A stretch of 64,000 nucleotides of DNA from Anabas testudineus (taxonomy: Eukaryota; Chordata; Actinopteri; Anabantiformes; Anabantidae). The notes under the pieces were generated by a model. The model was not told where the DNA came from. It worked only from the letters and a program-made list of their open reading frames with translations, and did no database searches. The stretch is taken from positions 8,364,063 to 8,428,062 of the forward strand of contig NC_046618.1 of NCBI RefSeq assembly GCF_900324465.2, read 5' to 3'. The translations under genes were made by a program, and so were the position numbers. Shown piece after piece: positions 52,038-63,548 of this stretch (position 1 is the first letter of the stretch; the number at the start of each line of letters is the position of its first letter).

Positions 52038-55000
52038 ATGGATCCGTTCACCGATGTGCTGCTCGTCACGGCAAACGTCGGCTCGCTCTTTGACACCGTA
52101 AGTAGCACATATTAAGAGTAAAGTTAAAACCACCCCAGGCTGCAGCGCTGCCAGGAGATTATACTTAATGCTGTTAGACTGATAGACTGATGAACAACCA
52201 GCCCAGAGGACCCGGGAGGTAAGTCTTTACATTGGACGGACTCCATTGTTGGCGCACATCATCGTTACAAACACGCAACAGGTCCGTTAAAGTTAAAGAT
52301 GCTGGCCTCATTGTAATTCATCAGGATTATCTATTGAATCACTGTCCTGCCACTCAGACGTGTTTCTCTGTCAGCTGTCAGTAGCATGTGCTCTGCCGCT
52401 GTCCCTAATTAAAAATAAATAAATAAATAAATAAAAGACACCCAGCTGATCTGTTACCTGAGGGGTTCACACGTCACCTGATCTGGTCCCAGTTGCACCG
52501 ACGTGTGTGACCCTGGAGGGAAACATCGAAATGAACACTGAGTATTGACAGTTTCCTGTCGACACATTTATACGGTGGCCCAGAGGTGCCAAACACAACA
52601 TTAAAAAAAAAAAAAAAACACTCATCACTAAAGGATACTATGAAGCTGTGTGACTTCTATTTATTTTACTCTGATCAGCTGCAGCATTAAATCTGCCTGG
52701 TGGTCTTGATGTTGTGGTGGACAGGGGTCAGCCTGGGCCCTCGGACCTGTGTCTCCTGACACCTGTCGATCATCACGACCACAACATTAAAACCTATGAT
52801 AGCGTTGTGTTGATCGGTGCATGTGAGACTAAACAAAGGTTAGGTCTGTACTGAGATGTGTTGATGCTGCATGTATTGTTCTAATGTCATCACCTTTCAC
52901 AGCTGCAACACGTGAAATCAAACGCGGTTTAAAATCACTGGTTTTCATGTTTGAGTACGTTCACAGTGTTCTTACTGTGCTCTACAGCATGTACAGCTCC
53001 TGTAGTACCCCCATACTACTATAATCTGTTATCTAAACTAAAGTCTACAGGCTAACTTAGCTTTAAATTTATAAGAGTGCTACTTTTTGTAAGTGGACCT
53101 CACTATTTTAAATATCCAGTGGTTTCGTTGTAGTTTTGCCCAAAACCTTTAGACTTTCCATGAGTGTAGGAGATCTCTTACGCTCATGGAAATTTGGCTC
53201 AGGACCTCGTTTCCGGTTGCCAGATCTGACTCAAACGAAAACATGTTAAATCCCATTGTGGGAGATATGTAAACAGATGAATATCTTCCCCGGGAAACTC
53301 GAGCTTTTCCACTTACATAGCCCTCCCCCTGTTTCTGTAAGCAAACACTCTTAAATGTTCACTCAGCCTTTGGGATAAGAGAAAGACCTTAAGCACTGGA
53401 CTCCTGTCAGAGCAGCCCAGCCAGATGCCAGATGAGGCGCTCGCCTCGTGACTGCTACTCTGTGCTACCAGTAATACTTGTACATCGTGGCAGCATCCTG
53501 GACGTTATTATTATTATTATAATTAGACTGCTTGGAACAACAACCGCATAACTTAATAATTTCAGCAAACAATAGCTACAAACAATAGCTACCAATTTCC
53601 CTGGAACGTTGATGCTGTGGAAACATACCGTCCACTCCTTGTTTACTTGTCACAGCAAGAACAAACATACTGTTTTGTTTGTTGGTCGTGAGTGTCAAAT
53701 TACTGGTGTTTCAGGTGGACAGAACCAGCGATGATCACGTCCTGTGGTCGTGTGCATGAGCGTATCTCGACTGTGTCAGTAGCCACGATTCATGAGAGGA
53801 GTCCTTTGGGTCACAGTGACGGAGTTGCAGTCATTCCTATGTCACTGCCATGCAAATAGACTATGCAAAGCCATTTTTAAGGTGGCATGAATGCATGTGG
53901 CTTAGCAAGAGATTGTACCTGACTGTGGGACTGCACTGCAGAGCCCATTCTGAGGCAGGTGTCCAGGAAATGACATGGGGGGAAAAGGGCACAGGTTAAT
54001 TACAAGTGCAGTAGCTAGAGTGCTTTGTGTCCTTTAAAGAACCTTTGATATGAGAGTTATAAAAATTAATTTGAGCTTTCCTTTTTTATTTGCATCACAC
54101 AACAGAAGAAATATTTGTCAAACATGGAGACCCACTCTTTGTAAAATTCACAATTCAGTACATTAAACCGTTTGGTTACTGTTGAGGATAAAAATCAGTT
54201 TCAGTCTACAGCAGCATGATCGTATGATAGGACGCAGTAATTAAATGGGACGCAATTATTAATTAAATGTCAACCACTTAAAGTTAATTAAACTGATCTG
54301 ATCTTTGTTCAGAGCTGCTTTTTGAAGTTGACCTGTCATTCCAAACTAGGGAGGATCTGTTAAGTAAGATTCGGCTGCGTTTGAAGGTGTATCCTCCGGC
54401 TTTCTCATTCATGTTTTTCAGTGCGCTCATGTCAAGTAACCACGTAGTATTAAACGCAGGAATGATCTGTGGACGTGGAAAGATTATGACAGGTGCACAA
54501 CACCCTGGAACACACAACCAGTGGAATGTACACAATACTGTTTCCTGACAAGCCGTAGTGTTTGTTTTAACCTGCACAGGTAGTGTTAGTGTTTTCTTTG
54601 CTGTGATTGATAACTTCTTGACTTCCATTTGACCCGAGTCTCTTAGTGGTCATTGTCATTTTAAAGCCGTAAGCCACAATAGAATCATTTTTTAATAAAT
54701 AAATGCATTTAATGCTTTGGCTTATCCCATTTGTACTGTTGAGTGTTATAAATCAGTAACAGTGACTCACATTGTGCAGCTGGAGTGAGATTGAGCTGCT
54801 GTAATCGACATTTTTATGTCAACAATGGATTATAAGAAAACATGTAGAGTTGCTTGTAGTCACAAACCACAGATCATAATCGCCTGCCTCTGCAGTTCCC
54901 CTCAGCCCACTGGTTCTGGCATTATGGCCTCCACCCTGACTTGCAATCCAGTGAGTTCAGTGTAATTTCCAACTGGTTCAGGCAGTTAACTGATAATACT

Positions 55001-58000
55001 CAGACCAGTAAAATACACAGTTTGTGGTGAATACTAGAGAAATTCACTGGAAGTTCTGAAGATAGACTTGTTCATTTTTTTGGTATAAGAGTTTGTACAG
55101 TGATGCTTCGGCAATGCGCAGTACACCAGTGGTGCCTGCCCTTTTAGTCTGATCTACCTCCACTGTCAGATTAATCGTAGTACTCTTCACACATCAGCCT
55201 TTTTAAACTGCTTGTTTTCTGATCTGTTTGGTCCAGTTTGCATTTTCACTATTACTCTAATCCTTAAAGGAATAGTTTATTATTACACTCTACTTTCATT
55301 GTTGAATCAGTAGCATTATTAATTGCTGCACACAACGATACCTTTGACTGTAATCAAACCTCTGTTTGGAAACTGTTTATTGCACTTTATCAGTTTTGAA
55401 GCTCCATAAATTGCTGTTGTGCATCTACAACTAAAGAGCCTGATACTGCTTCCCTAAGAAGTTAGTAGATAAGGTAACAGAGCTAAACGAAGGTTGACTG
55501 TTGGATCTTGTTGTACAATAACAATAAAGTTATTCTATTTTTCTATTTAGTATTTGATTTCCTGTTGCATTCATTGATGTTTGATGATTTGTTTTCTTTG
55601 TCTTTTTGTAGTTGAATGAAATTCAAAACAAATGGTTGCAGGAATTGTATAAGGTAAGTTTGTGATAATAATTTACTGTTTTAAACATTTGATATTTCCA
55701 CAAAAAAATCACACACAACCTGGTGCACCAGTAGTTGGATATGGCACAATCTCAAAGGCTGCTCGGGTCATTACCCTGATCACATCCCAGCATATACAAC
55801 TGCTCCATGTTATTCTGGAAAGCAGATACTGCGCTGATAACTGATAACTGATAACACAGCCACGTGAGGCCCAGCACAGAAATTGCACAGGACCTCTAAT
55901 GAAGCGTTAACTTTATCCTGTAAAACACAACGTTCACTCCTCATTCAATGTTGGACCTGTAGACCGACACCTGTTGGCTTTGCTTTGTTACAGACAGTCC
56001 ACAGCTACAAGCCGCAGTTTATCGCCCTGCACTTCCAGGAGGTGGGAGGCAAAAACTACACCGCCAACATGGACCGTGCTGAAGACTTCTTCAAGTAGGA
56101 CTTCCTTCATGTAGTTTACCAACTTTCATAAATCATAGTTCAAGGATGAAAATAGGCCTGCAACAAACTTATTTTTATTCTCAATGAACAGTTACTAGTT
56201 TGGTCAATGTTTTGTCAGAAAGCAGTGAAAAAAGACCATCATCAGGTGGACGTAGTTAAAATAGTTCCCAACCACCAACAGTCAAAAGCAGAAGTCCATA
56301 AAAAAACCTGAATAATTATCTGAACTGAGTGATGGTTAATTGTCTAATCTCCACAGCTCAACGTCATAAGGAACAAGCAGTTTTCTTCTGTTGCCTAATG
56401 ATTGATCTGTTGTTTCCAGGAGCATTATGTTCAGTACGGAAATGAAAGACTATGACAGAGTCTGCATCTATGTGGACAACCAGTTCCAAGCAGAAAACAC
56501 CTTCACGGTATGAGAAGTCTTTTTTTTTTTCTCTGTGAGAGCAGTTCTCGCTGGCTTCCACTAGATGGGGGCCTTGTCTTTGTTAGTTCTTGGAGGTGGC
56601 TGGTGGTGTTGACGTACTCCACAGTCTAATAAAAAGCAGGAGCTGGTAGCTGGCGATGACTTGAAAGTCAGAGTTTGTTGGAAATGAAAATGTGACCAAC
56701 AGTGGAACGCACCGCCACCATCTGACTGCATATTGCTTCATGTATTATGACGTCTCAAACTGAGGTCACATATTAAACACACATGCATTAGGGCAGCTCC
56801 CGGCTTGATTTATTATTTGTGTATTTAATCCATTTAAAGGCATGTTTTCAGGTATGTGCAAATATAAAGCAATCAAATTGTGTGATTAAAAATAAAATGT
56901 AACAAAATATCTGGCAGGTTGAGTTGAAATAAGTTCAGCAGGAGTAGTAGAGGTTTGACCAAACCAGGAAATTGGAAATAATAGGAAAACAGGTGAAACT
57001 TGACATCATCTTCTTTATTGTAATTTTATTTCTATGCGTTTGTTTTATGACATACATCAGCTTTTATTGCCCATTTTTAGACATGTGAAAACAGTCTTAC
57101 ATACAGCCACATAGATCTCAGAGACATAGTATGAAACAATGTTGTCGCAGTCACAGCGTATGGGCGCAGGCAGAGGAGATGTTCTTAAACACGTGTTTGT
57201 TAAGTCACTCGTGCACACTGCCTACATCTCTTATCGCCATCTATTGTTGAACCTGTAGTGTGTCTCTACAGCTGCTGGTACAGTGGTTGGGACATGGCTA
57301 CAACCTGTCGTGAAGGTCATATCTGGCTTCCGACTGCATTTTCTAGTGACCTCACACTGCACAAGCAAGTTTACAGTCTGATTCTCGGAACTGTGTTGTT
57401 TACGCAATTGCTCATAACGGGTTTGTCAGCATTACTTTGTGCGAAATGATGCCCTGTCTGAGAGGAGCACCTCTCCAATTGAGGAAAGGGGCTGAGTTTT
57501 TCTACAACTATTAACCCTTACTCCTCCCAGGTGATACCCTCACACTTCATGTCTGACAGTAGCGGTCAGTGGCTGCATGTGGAGGCTGAAGGTGCGTGAA
57601 GTGAAAAGGAGAAAGTCAATGGCCAGGTGTGGGGGAGACAGGCCGAAGTCAATACATTTAACTCTAGATTAAAACTATTGATCCCAGCCTATTTGTGCAC
57701 GATAAATAAAGTGTGCGGGGAGGTGGGGGGTTGTGTGAGACAGCTGGGACTAAGTTTCGCCCGTGCTCGAGCATTCGCACCCTGCACTCTTTGCCCTGAG
57801 AGGGTTGCAGCCTCCCCACCCCTCCTAATGCCTCATTCTCATTTCGTCGGTGCCACCTGCATTGATTTTCAATTTGTTTCCCCATGGCTGCGAATCATCA
57901 GTTATGTGGCCAAGAGAGAGTTTGGGGGGCTCTCCCTTCACAGGGGCCGCTGGAGTAGAGGGGGCAGACTTGCGTGCATTCCCAGTACAAATGGTATTTT

Positions 58001-61000
58001 GATAAAAAATCACTTGTAAGTCAATATTTTTTTATTAAACTGTGCACAAACCTGATTGATGAAGATAGGTGTTTGGCAGAGTATGTGGAGGAAAAAGTGG
58101 AGGGGGAATGTGTATCTGTGTGTACTTTGCCATACTGCTTAAACATAGCGTAGTTATCAGTCCAAAATAAACAGGTTTCTACAGCTAATTATCAAGATCA
58201 TTTTGCCCTGTGTGTAAACTGAAGTAGCATTTATTTCAAACTTCTTCTGCAGTGAGAATTTAGTTTTTAAAACTCTTTCAGAGTCGTAATAAATCTTTGG
58301 CCACGCTCTGACCTCGTTCTCCTGGTTTGGACAAGTTGGTCGCTAATTGTTGCTCACTGGAGCCGACCACAGAGACACTTCCATTTTATGAAATGAGGAT
58401 TACTTTGGCACTGAAGATAAATGATCTCTTCGGGGAGAGATCTCTCATGCTTTGGCTGGATGAGGAGGGGGGTGGGGGGTGGGGGGTGTCTTTGCACAGC
58501 GGTCCGTCACGCCCCGAGCCCTCTGAGCACCAGCTGATTTTTCTTCTGCCCCCAGTCACAGTGGCAGCGCTGGCAGACAGCAGACCTACTGCTTAATACC
58601 TTTTAAATTGTTTTAATTTTCTGTCTTTATTGATCTCACGGGGCATGATTAATCAGATCAGTGGAGCAGGCAGTTAGTACATTAAAAATTGTCAGCCCCG
58701 TGTCAGGGATGATCGGGCGGTGAAGTGTTTGTGAGGCGGCAGTATGTGGTTGCCTCGTGCTGTTAGGTGTTCAGATCGTAGATCTCTGTTCTTTAAAGTT
58801 TCATGTGTCTTTGGAAAATAAACAATATACTGTGTGATGCTGCATCATTCAATACAAACCTCACAATTCAACTCACGTGATGGTAAAATGAACACTTCAG
58901 ATAATTTCTCCTGGTTTGGGCTCCATTTTTAGTAGTTTTGGTTTCCTGGCCTCAATAAATGAACTCGCTAGAGCTCCGTAGTTTAAACACACCTGTGAAG
59001 TTTGAAGTTGGAATACTGAGAACTGGAAATTTAATGTTATACGTATTTTTTAGATGTTTTAACTTTTCTTAATCCCTGTTACATTCAGAAGATGTAAAAT
59101 ATGTGTTATTTATTTCCCTCTCTCCACAGGCTTTGGGGAGTATGTACTTCATCCATAAGAAACTGAAAAACGTCAGTCAATATGATTTTAATGGTAAAAA
59201 CCTTACTCCTTGTATGTGACATTCACATTGAAAATCATCATTTTATTATTTATCAGCTTGTGATTTCTTTCCTTTTTTTTAAATATACGTTAAAAGAACC
59301 TTTAAGAAAATGTCTCCACTTTTCTCTGTGTATAATGAAAGTCTGATGACCTGAATTCAAAGTGGAGCTGTTATTTTCCTGCTGCATAGTCCAGTCACGT
59401 TAGGTGTGAAAAAGCTCCTCAGAAAAGCTTATGGAAGAACCATAAACATCCCGGAGCTGCCACTTGCTGTGTGGCCCAAACCGATTGTTGTTCACCAAAC
59501 ACAGTCTAATGGCTTGCTTATAGATCCTCTCATCACGTATGCCGCTCTGATGAGGTTAACACCAGTTTATTGATTGCTGTTTGCATGTTTTCTCACTCTT
59601 TTACATGGCACGCCTCCCTCTGCCTCTCGCAGTTAAGGATTTTAGAGAAGTGTCACGCCAGAACGTGAACGTGGGCTCTCTGAACGGGGTCACCACAGTA
59701 GAGACAGAAAAATTCCCAAAGGGTTTTTGGCCTGATGTGAGTATTTATGCATGAGTGTGCATCTCTCTGTGGGTATAAGTGTGTGTGGGGGTGGGTGGGG
59801 GGGAGGGGTACGTAGGGGGCAATTGAAGATGTTGAGACAAATGAGTCTACTGGGGCTGCAGGGACTGTCTGCCTGCTTTGACAGGAAGATGAGACAAATT
59901 ATGTGAAAGAATCAATAATTATCAGCTAGACGCTTCAAAGACACGGCTCACTGCCGTTTAGTGACTCACTCTAATTTGTCTCTGTTGCAGTTCAAGTGGT
60001 CCAGAAAGGGCTTCATGAGGACTCGCTGGATCATACACAACCAGTATGTATTGTACACTTGCCTCACCCCGTTCATGTTTCTTGACATGAGACCACATAC
60101 TCTGAACTATTTATGTGATCAGAACGATGACCTCTTAACTTATCTCAAAGCCTGTGATCAACTGCACAAAGACCACACACAGTGGCAAGAAAAAGTATGT
60201 GAACCATTTGGAATTTCATCATTTGTCATAAAACGTGATCTGATCTAAGTCAAAAGTATTAATAAATATAATGTGCCTAAAATAATAACAAAATAAATTC
60301 TGGCCTTTTATGTCTTTTTTGGGAACAACCATAAAAAGCTCATAGTCATAGTGGAAAAAGTAAAGAATAAGTGTGTGCTCACAAGTTCAGTCATTTGTTT
60401 TAGACTCCTGCCTGAAACAGGCAATTTGATAACGATTTGTTAGTGTCAAGATACTGTTCAAGACTATTTTCCCATTGTAGGTCACTTGTAGTGACAAACC
60501 CACACTGCCTGCTAAGCACCAAACAGCAGATAGACAAAGTAAGCAGCTAGTTGGTAAACCACTAACAAACCACCTAAGTCACCAGATGTTTGATGTTTCC
60601 ATCAGTATGAAGTAAACTAAAAAGAGAATATTGGGCTTAATTATGCCACCATCAATGGGGCACAAATGGAAGCAAATACATTTAGAAATGAATGAAAAGT
60701 GAGTTAAATATAGCCGGGACAGGTCACACAGCGCTGCTGTTATCTGAGAACTGTAGACACTATTTGCTCTGCTGTGTTCTTACCAATGTGCAACAACAAA
60801 AGGAGCACTCAATCTGTGTGTCACAGCATCATGCTGGGAGTCAACACGGCTCATTTGTTGGATGCACATTAATTGTTTCCCGGTGACAGCCAAAGAAAGG
60901 GAGTGAGCGCTCTGCACAAGAGATAAGTGCGCTTGTTTGTGGACTCAGCATTACCACAGTTGCACTCGCGGATAAGAAAGTGACACCCGTGTTGGCACAC

Positions 61001-61470
61001 GCACAATGGCACATGGCCGCACACGCATGCTCGCCTATCAGATGGCAGCTTTAGGTGCTCATGTCAGATTGTTTTGTGTTTTCTTGTGCCACCTGTCACA
61101 CTTCACCATATTTTGGCTTGTGTGCGTTCCTCGCAGAGGTCTGGACCTGGTCAATGTCCACCTGTTCCATGATGCCTCCAACCTCATTGCCTGCGAAGCC
61201 AGTCCTTCGATTTACTCAGCCAACCGCCAAAACGCCCTCAGATATGTCATCAACAGGTCAGATTTGGAGCTGTGCTGAAAATGTGCTTGTCTCGATATTG
61301 TACACACTCAAAGTGAGGTTTAATAAAAACAGTGCTCTTTCCCTCCAGGATATCAGACAGCCGCTACGCTCCTTTGCCTTTCTTCTTGTTTGGAGACTTC
61401 AACTTCCGCTTGGACACACTTAGGCTAGTTCAGGTATTTAACAACTCAATCCTCTGCGAGTTCAGTTGGT

Positions 61471-61552
<82 letters not shown>

Positions 61553-62311
61553 AGCCTGGCATCAACCCTTCCCTGTGTTTATGTTCCTGTGAGCAGCATC
61601 TGAGCAATTCAACAAATGTGCAGAAAGTGACGAAGGACAGCAGCAACGAAGTGGAGAAGATCATTTGTGAAGAAAAAGACAACGACCAGCAGGTGATTAT
61701 TTAAGACGTGATTGGTTGTCACTGGAGTATCGTTTCATTTTTTCTGCTGCTTCCACTTCACCTGCCTTCATGTCACGTTCAGGTGCTGCTCCAAATTGAG
61801 GAGAAGCTGTTTGCCTATCTCCACCAGGCGTTTTTCAGGGAGAACAACGGCAGCGCAGTGAGAGCACAAACTCAACCTTCACTCACACCGATCCCATGAG
61901 CTACACCACAGTCTCATAGAAACCCGTGCTGTGACTATAACCTCTAATACACCAGGCTGCTTAGCAACAATCTGACAATCTCTGATTAGATGCAATCAGC
62001 GGAAATAATGAATGACAGTACAGTAAATACAAGAGCTAGGGAGTAAACAAAGCTGTGATAACGGTGACAGTAAAGTGGCTTTTCACCTGTTCTCAGCTTG
62101 TACTCACTCACATCGTGCTTGTTTTGAATGGGTTGAGGTTTCCTGCAGCACATATCACTAATGGCATCTGTCCCGCAGCTTTTGGAATACGACAAAGAAG
62201 TCGTAGCTTTCCGTGATGTTATTAGGGAAGAGGACATCACGTTTCCACCAAGGTGAGGCCTGTAATTGAACGACTGGCTGAAAACATACTGTGCATAAAC
62301 TCCCACTTCTT

Positions 62312-62349
<38 letters not shown>

Positions 62350-63173
62350 TTAATGCACTGTCTCTCTTACTGGCAGCTACCCCTACAGCGAAGACTACAC
62401 TAAACCGACCCAGTACATGAACACTCGCTGTCCCGCCTGGTGTGATCGTATCCTCATGTCACACTCTGCCCAAGAATTCATCCACAGGGTGAGTCAGTGT
62501 GTACTAACATCATCCCACTTTATTACAACATCAGTCTTATTTCTCATTTTAAAAGTTAACTAGAGATTATATTTGATTGGCTAGGTTTCTTTTCAACACC
62601 TGGTCGTTCGCTGAGCGCCGAGGCCTTTAGCCACAGTTGATGCAAATGTCAGCTTCCCATTCTTGCATGACACACGCTTTACGGAAACGTCCATGTTAAC
62701 TCTGACAGATTTACTACTCAAAAATGATTGACAGCACTTGTCAAATCAAGCTGATAACCATCAGTTGTCAGCTGCATTTACAGTAGCAGACATTAGAAAA
62801 TGCAATTAGTCAGCAGCTTAAAGTGAAAGTTGGAATGTCTAACTAACATTATTTCATTGTGCAGGTGATAGAACATTGTAATATTTAAACTAAACGATGT
62901 TACAGGTGTAAACTTTAGTATTTGTCCAGGTCATGTTAAAGCTAATTTGTTTCTTTCAGAGAGATGAGGAAACCATTGTTTACAACAACATGGGTGCGAA
63001 TGTCTGTATGGGAGACCACAAGGTAACTGCATTAAAAGCAACAAAGCAGCATGTGCTGTGCAGACAACAAACCAGACTTAGAGAGTAAGTCAAGTGTGTT
63101 CTCAAGTGTGTTCTCTGTGGTTTTCTTGTAGCCCGTTTTCTTGTTCTTCCCACTGAAGACGAATGGCCATTGA
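52038..63173 (+). CDS. Type I inositol 1,4,5-trisphosphate 5-phosphatase (INPP5A-like)
   Basis: Removes the 5-phosphate of Ins(1,4,5)P3 and Ins(1,3,4,5)P4, ending calcium signalling. Coding exons: 52038-52097, 55612-55653, 55994-56094, 56420-56507, 59130-59193, 59633-59736, 59991-60043, 61137-61256, 61349-61433, 61597-61692, 61783-61857, 62179-62252, 62377-62488, 62960-63022, 63132-63173. All splice sites are GT-AG and the total is 393 codons (392 aa; human INPP5A 412). Conserved blocks are VLLVTANVGSLFD, ALHFQEVGGKNY, TALGSMYFIHK, KWSRKGFMRTRW, DLVNVHLFHDASNL, GDFNFRLD (226-233), SYPYSED, RCPAWCDRIL (338-347) and GDHKPVF (376-382). All catalytic motifs are intact. The protein ends PLKTNGH right after the last motif, whereas human INPP5A continues to a C-terminal CVVQ farnesylation box. 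No such box is encoded. The linker near residues 240-270 diverges from INPP5A. This is likely a paralogue, not inpp5a itself. Confidence 0.9.
52411..52434. repeat. (AAAT)n microsatellite
   Basis: An AAAT tetranucleotide run lies in intron 1 of inpp5a-like. Confidence 0.9.
52671..52822 (-). mobile_element. Internally deleted Tc1/mariner-type element in inpp5a-like intron 1
   Basis: The left end CTGATCAGCTGCAGCATTAA and the right end TTGATCGGTGCAT resemble opposite ends of the same element family as the copy at 1681-2354. Between them lies GGTGGACAGGGGTCAGCCTG, a recognisable antisense transposase fragment. About 150 bases remain, so nearly all coding sequence has been lost. Confidence 0.6.
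53155..53192. other. 38-bp near-perfect palindrome in inpp5a-like intron 1
   Basis: The two 19-base arms, TTTCCATGAGTGTAGGAGA and TCTCTTACGCTCATGGAAA, meet with no spacer at GAGATCTC and are reverse complements except for two positions. It could form a cruciform or hairpin, or be the scar of a small palindromic element. No function is assigned. Confidence 0.75.
58464..58488 (+). other. G-quadruplex-forming tract in inpp5a-like intron 4
   Basis: Three runs of six G separated by single T residues lie at 58467-58486. This is a strong predicted quadruplex, since longer runs can be divided into four tracts. The G-rich strand is the coding (transcribed RNA) strand. Confidence 0.7.
59787..59819 (+). 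other. G-quadruplex-forming tract in inpp5a-like intron 6
   Basis: Five G runs of 3-7 bases lie within 33 bases, about 50 bases after the donor at 59737. The RNA of this gene would carry the G-rich strand close to a 5' splice site. Confidence 0.7.
60180..60480. mobile_element. Tc1-like DNA transposon end fragment in inpp5a-like intron 7
   Basis: AGTGGCAAGAAAAAGTATGT at 60180-60199, followed by GAACCATTTGGAATTTC and AAACGTGATCTGATCT, is close to the end of a widespread teleost Tc1-type transposon. The similarity fades after roughly 60350, and the right limit is approximate. No transposase reading frame remains. Confidence 0.65.
61472..61551. repeat. (GT)40 microsatellite filling half of inpp5a-like intron 9
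   Basis: About 80 bases of pure GT lie in a 163-base intron (61434-61596). The run ends 45 bases before the acceptor. Confidence 0.97.
62312..62346. repeat. (TTG)n microsatellite in inpp5a-like intron 12
   Basis: About 35 bases of TTG repeats end ~30 bases before the acceptor of the exon at 62377. Confidence 0.92.
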
Positions 63174-63206
63174 CTTGGATCCTTCTCAGTGGTAAGAGAT
63201 AGCGCC

Positions 63207-63209
<3 letters not shown>

Positions 63210-63293
<84 letters not shown>
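63210..63293. repeat. (GT)42 microsatellite just after the inpp5a-like stop
   Basis: About 84 bases of pure GT begin 37 bases after the stop codon, so they are probably transcribed in the 3' UTR. Confidence 0.96.
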
Positions 63294-63295
<2 letters not shown>

Positions 63296-63530
63296 TGTGT
63301 GAGTGATTCCAGAGGGGGAAGTCAGGGTGTGAGAGTGATCACAGCAATCTTGCACCACTCCCTGGAGAGGCATAACCCAGGCTGGCCCAGTGGAGTCAGG
63401 ATATGAACTAAGATGAAGTGCCTACGGGACACAAACACTCTTTTGTGTCCAGTCTAGTTGGAGCACAGGCGATCAGCACCTTTCACTGATCTATGTGTAT
63501 TGGATCTTCTCCACTGTCACTCTGACTACT

Positions 63531-63548
63531 ACACACACACACACACAC
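63531..63548. repeat. (AC)9 microsatellite
   Basis: A short AC run lies downstream of inpp5a-like. Confidence 0.9.

Noticed and set aside
51647-52133. Minus-strand open frames over the inpp5a-like promoter (51647-51892, 51894-52133)
   Set aside because: They are low-complexity Arg/Gly/Pro translations of the CpG-rich promoter and have no homology.
61474-61704. Open frames with long alternating Val-Cys runs (also at 63215-63406 and the minus-strand His-Thr version at 63032-63373)
   Set aside because: They are translations of GT/AC microsatellites and have no coding support.
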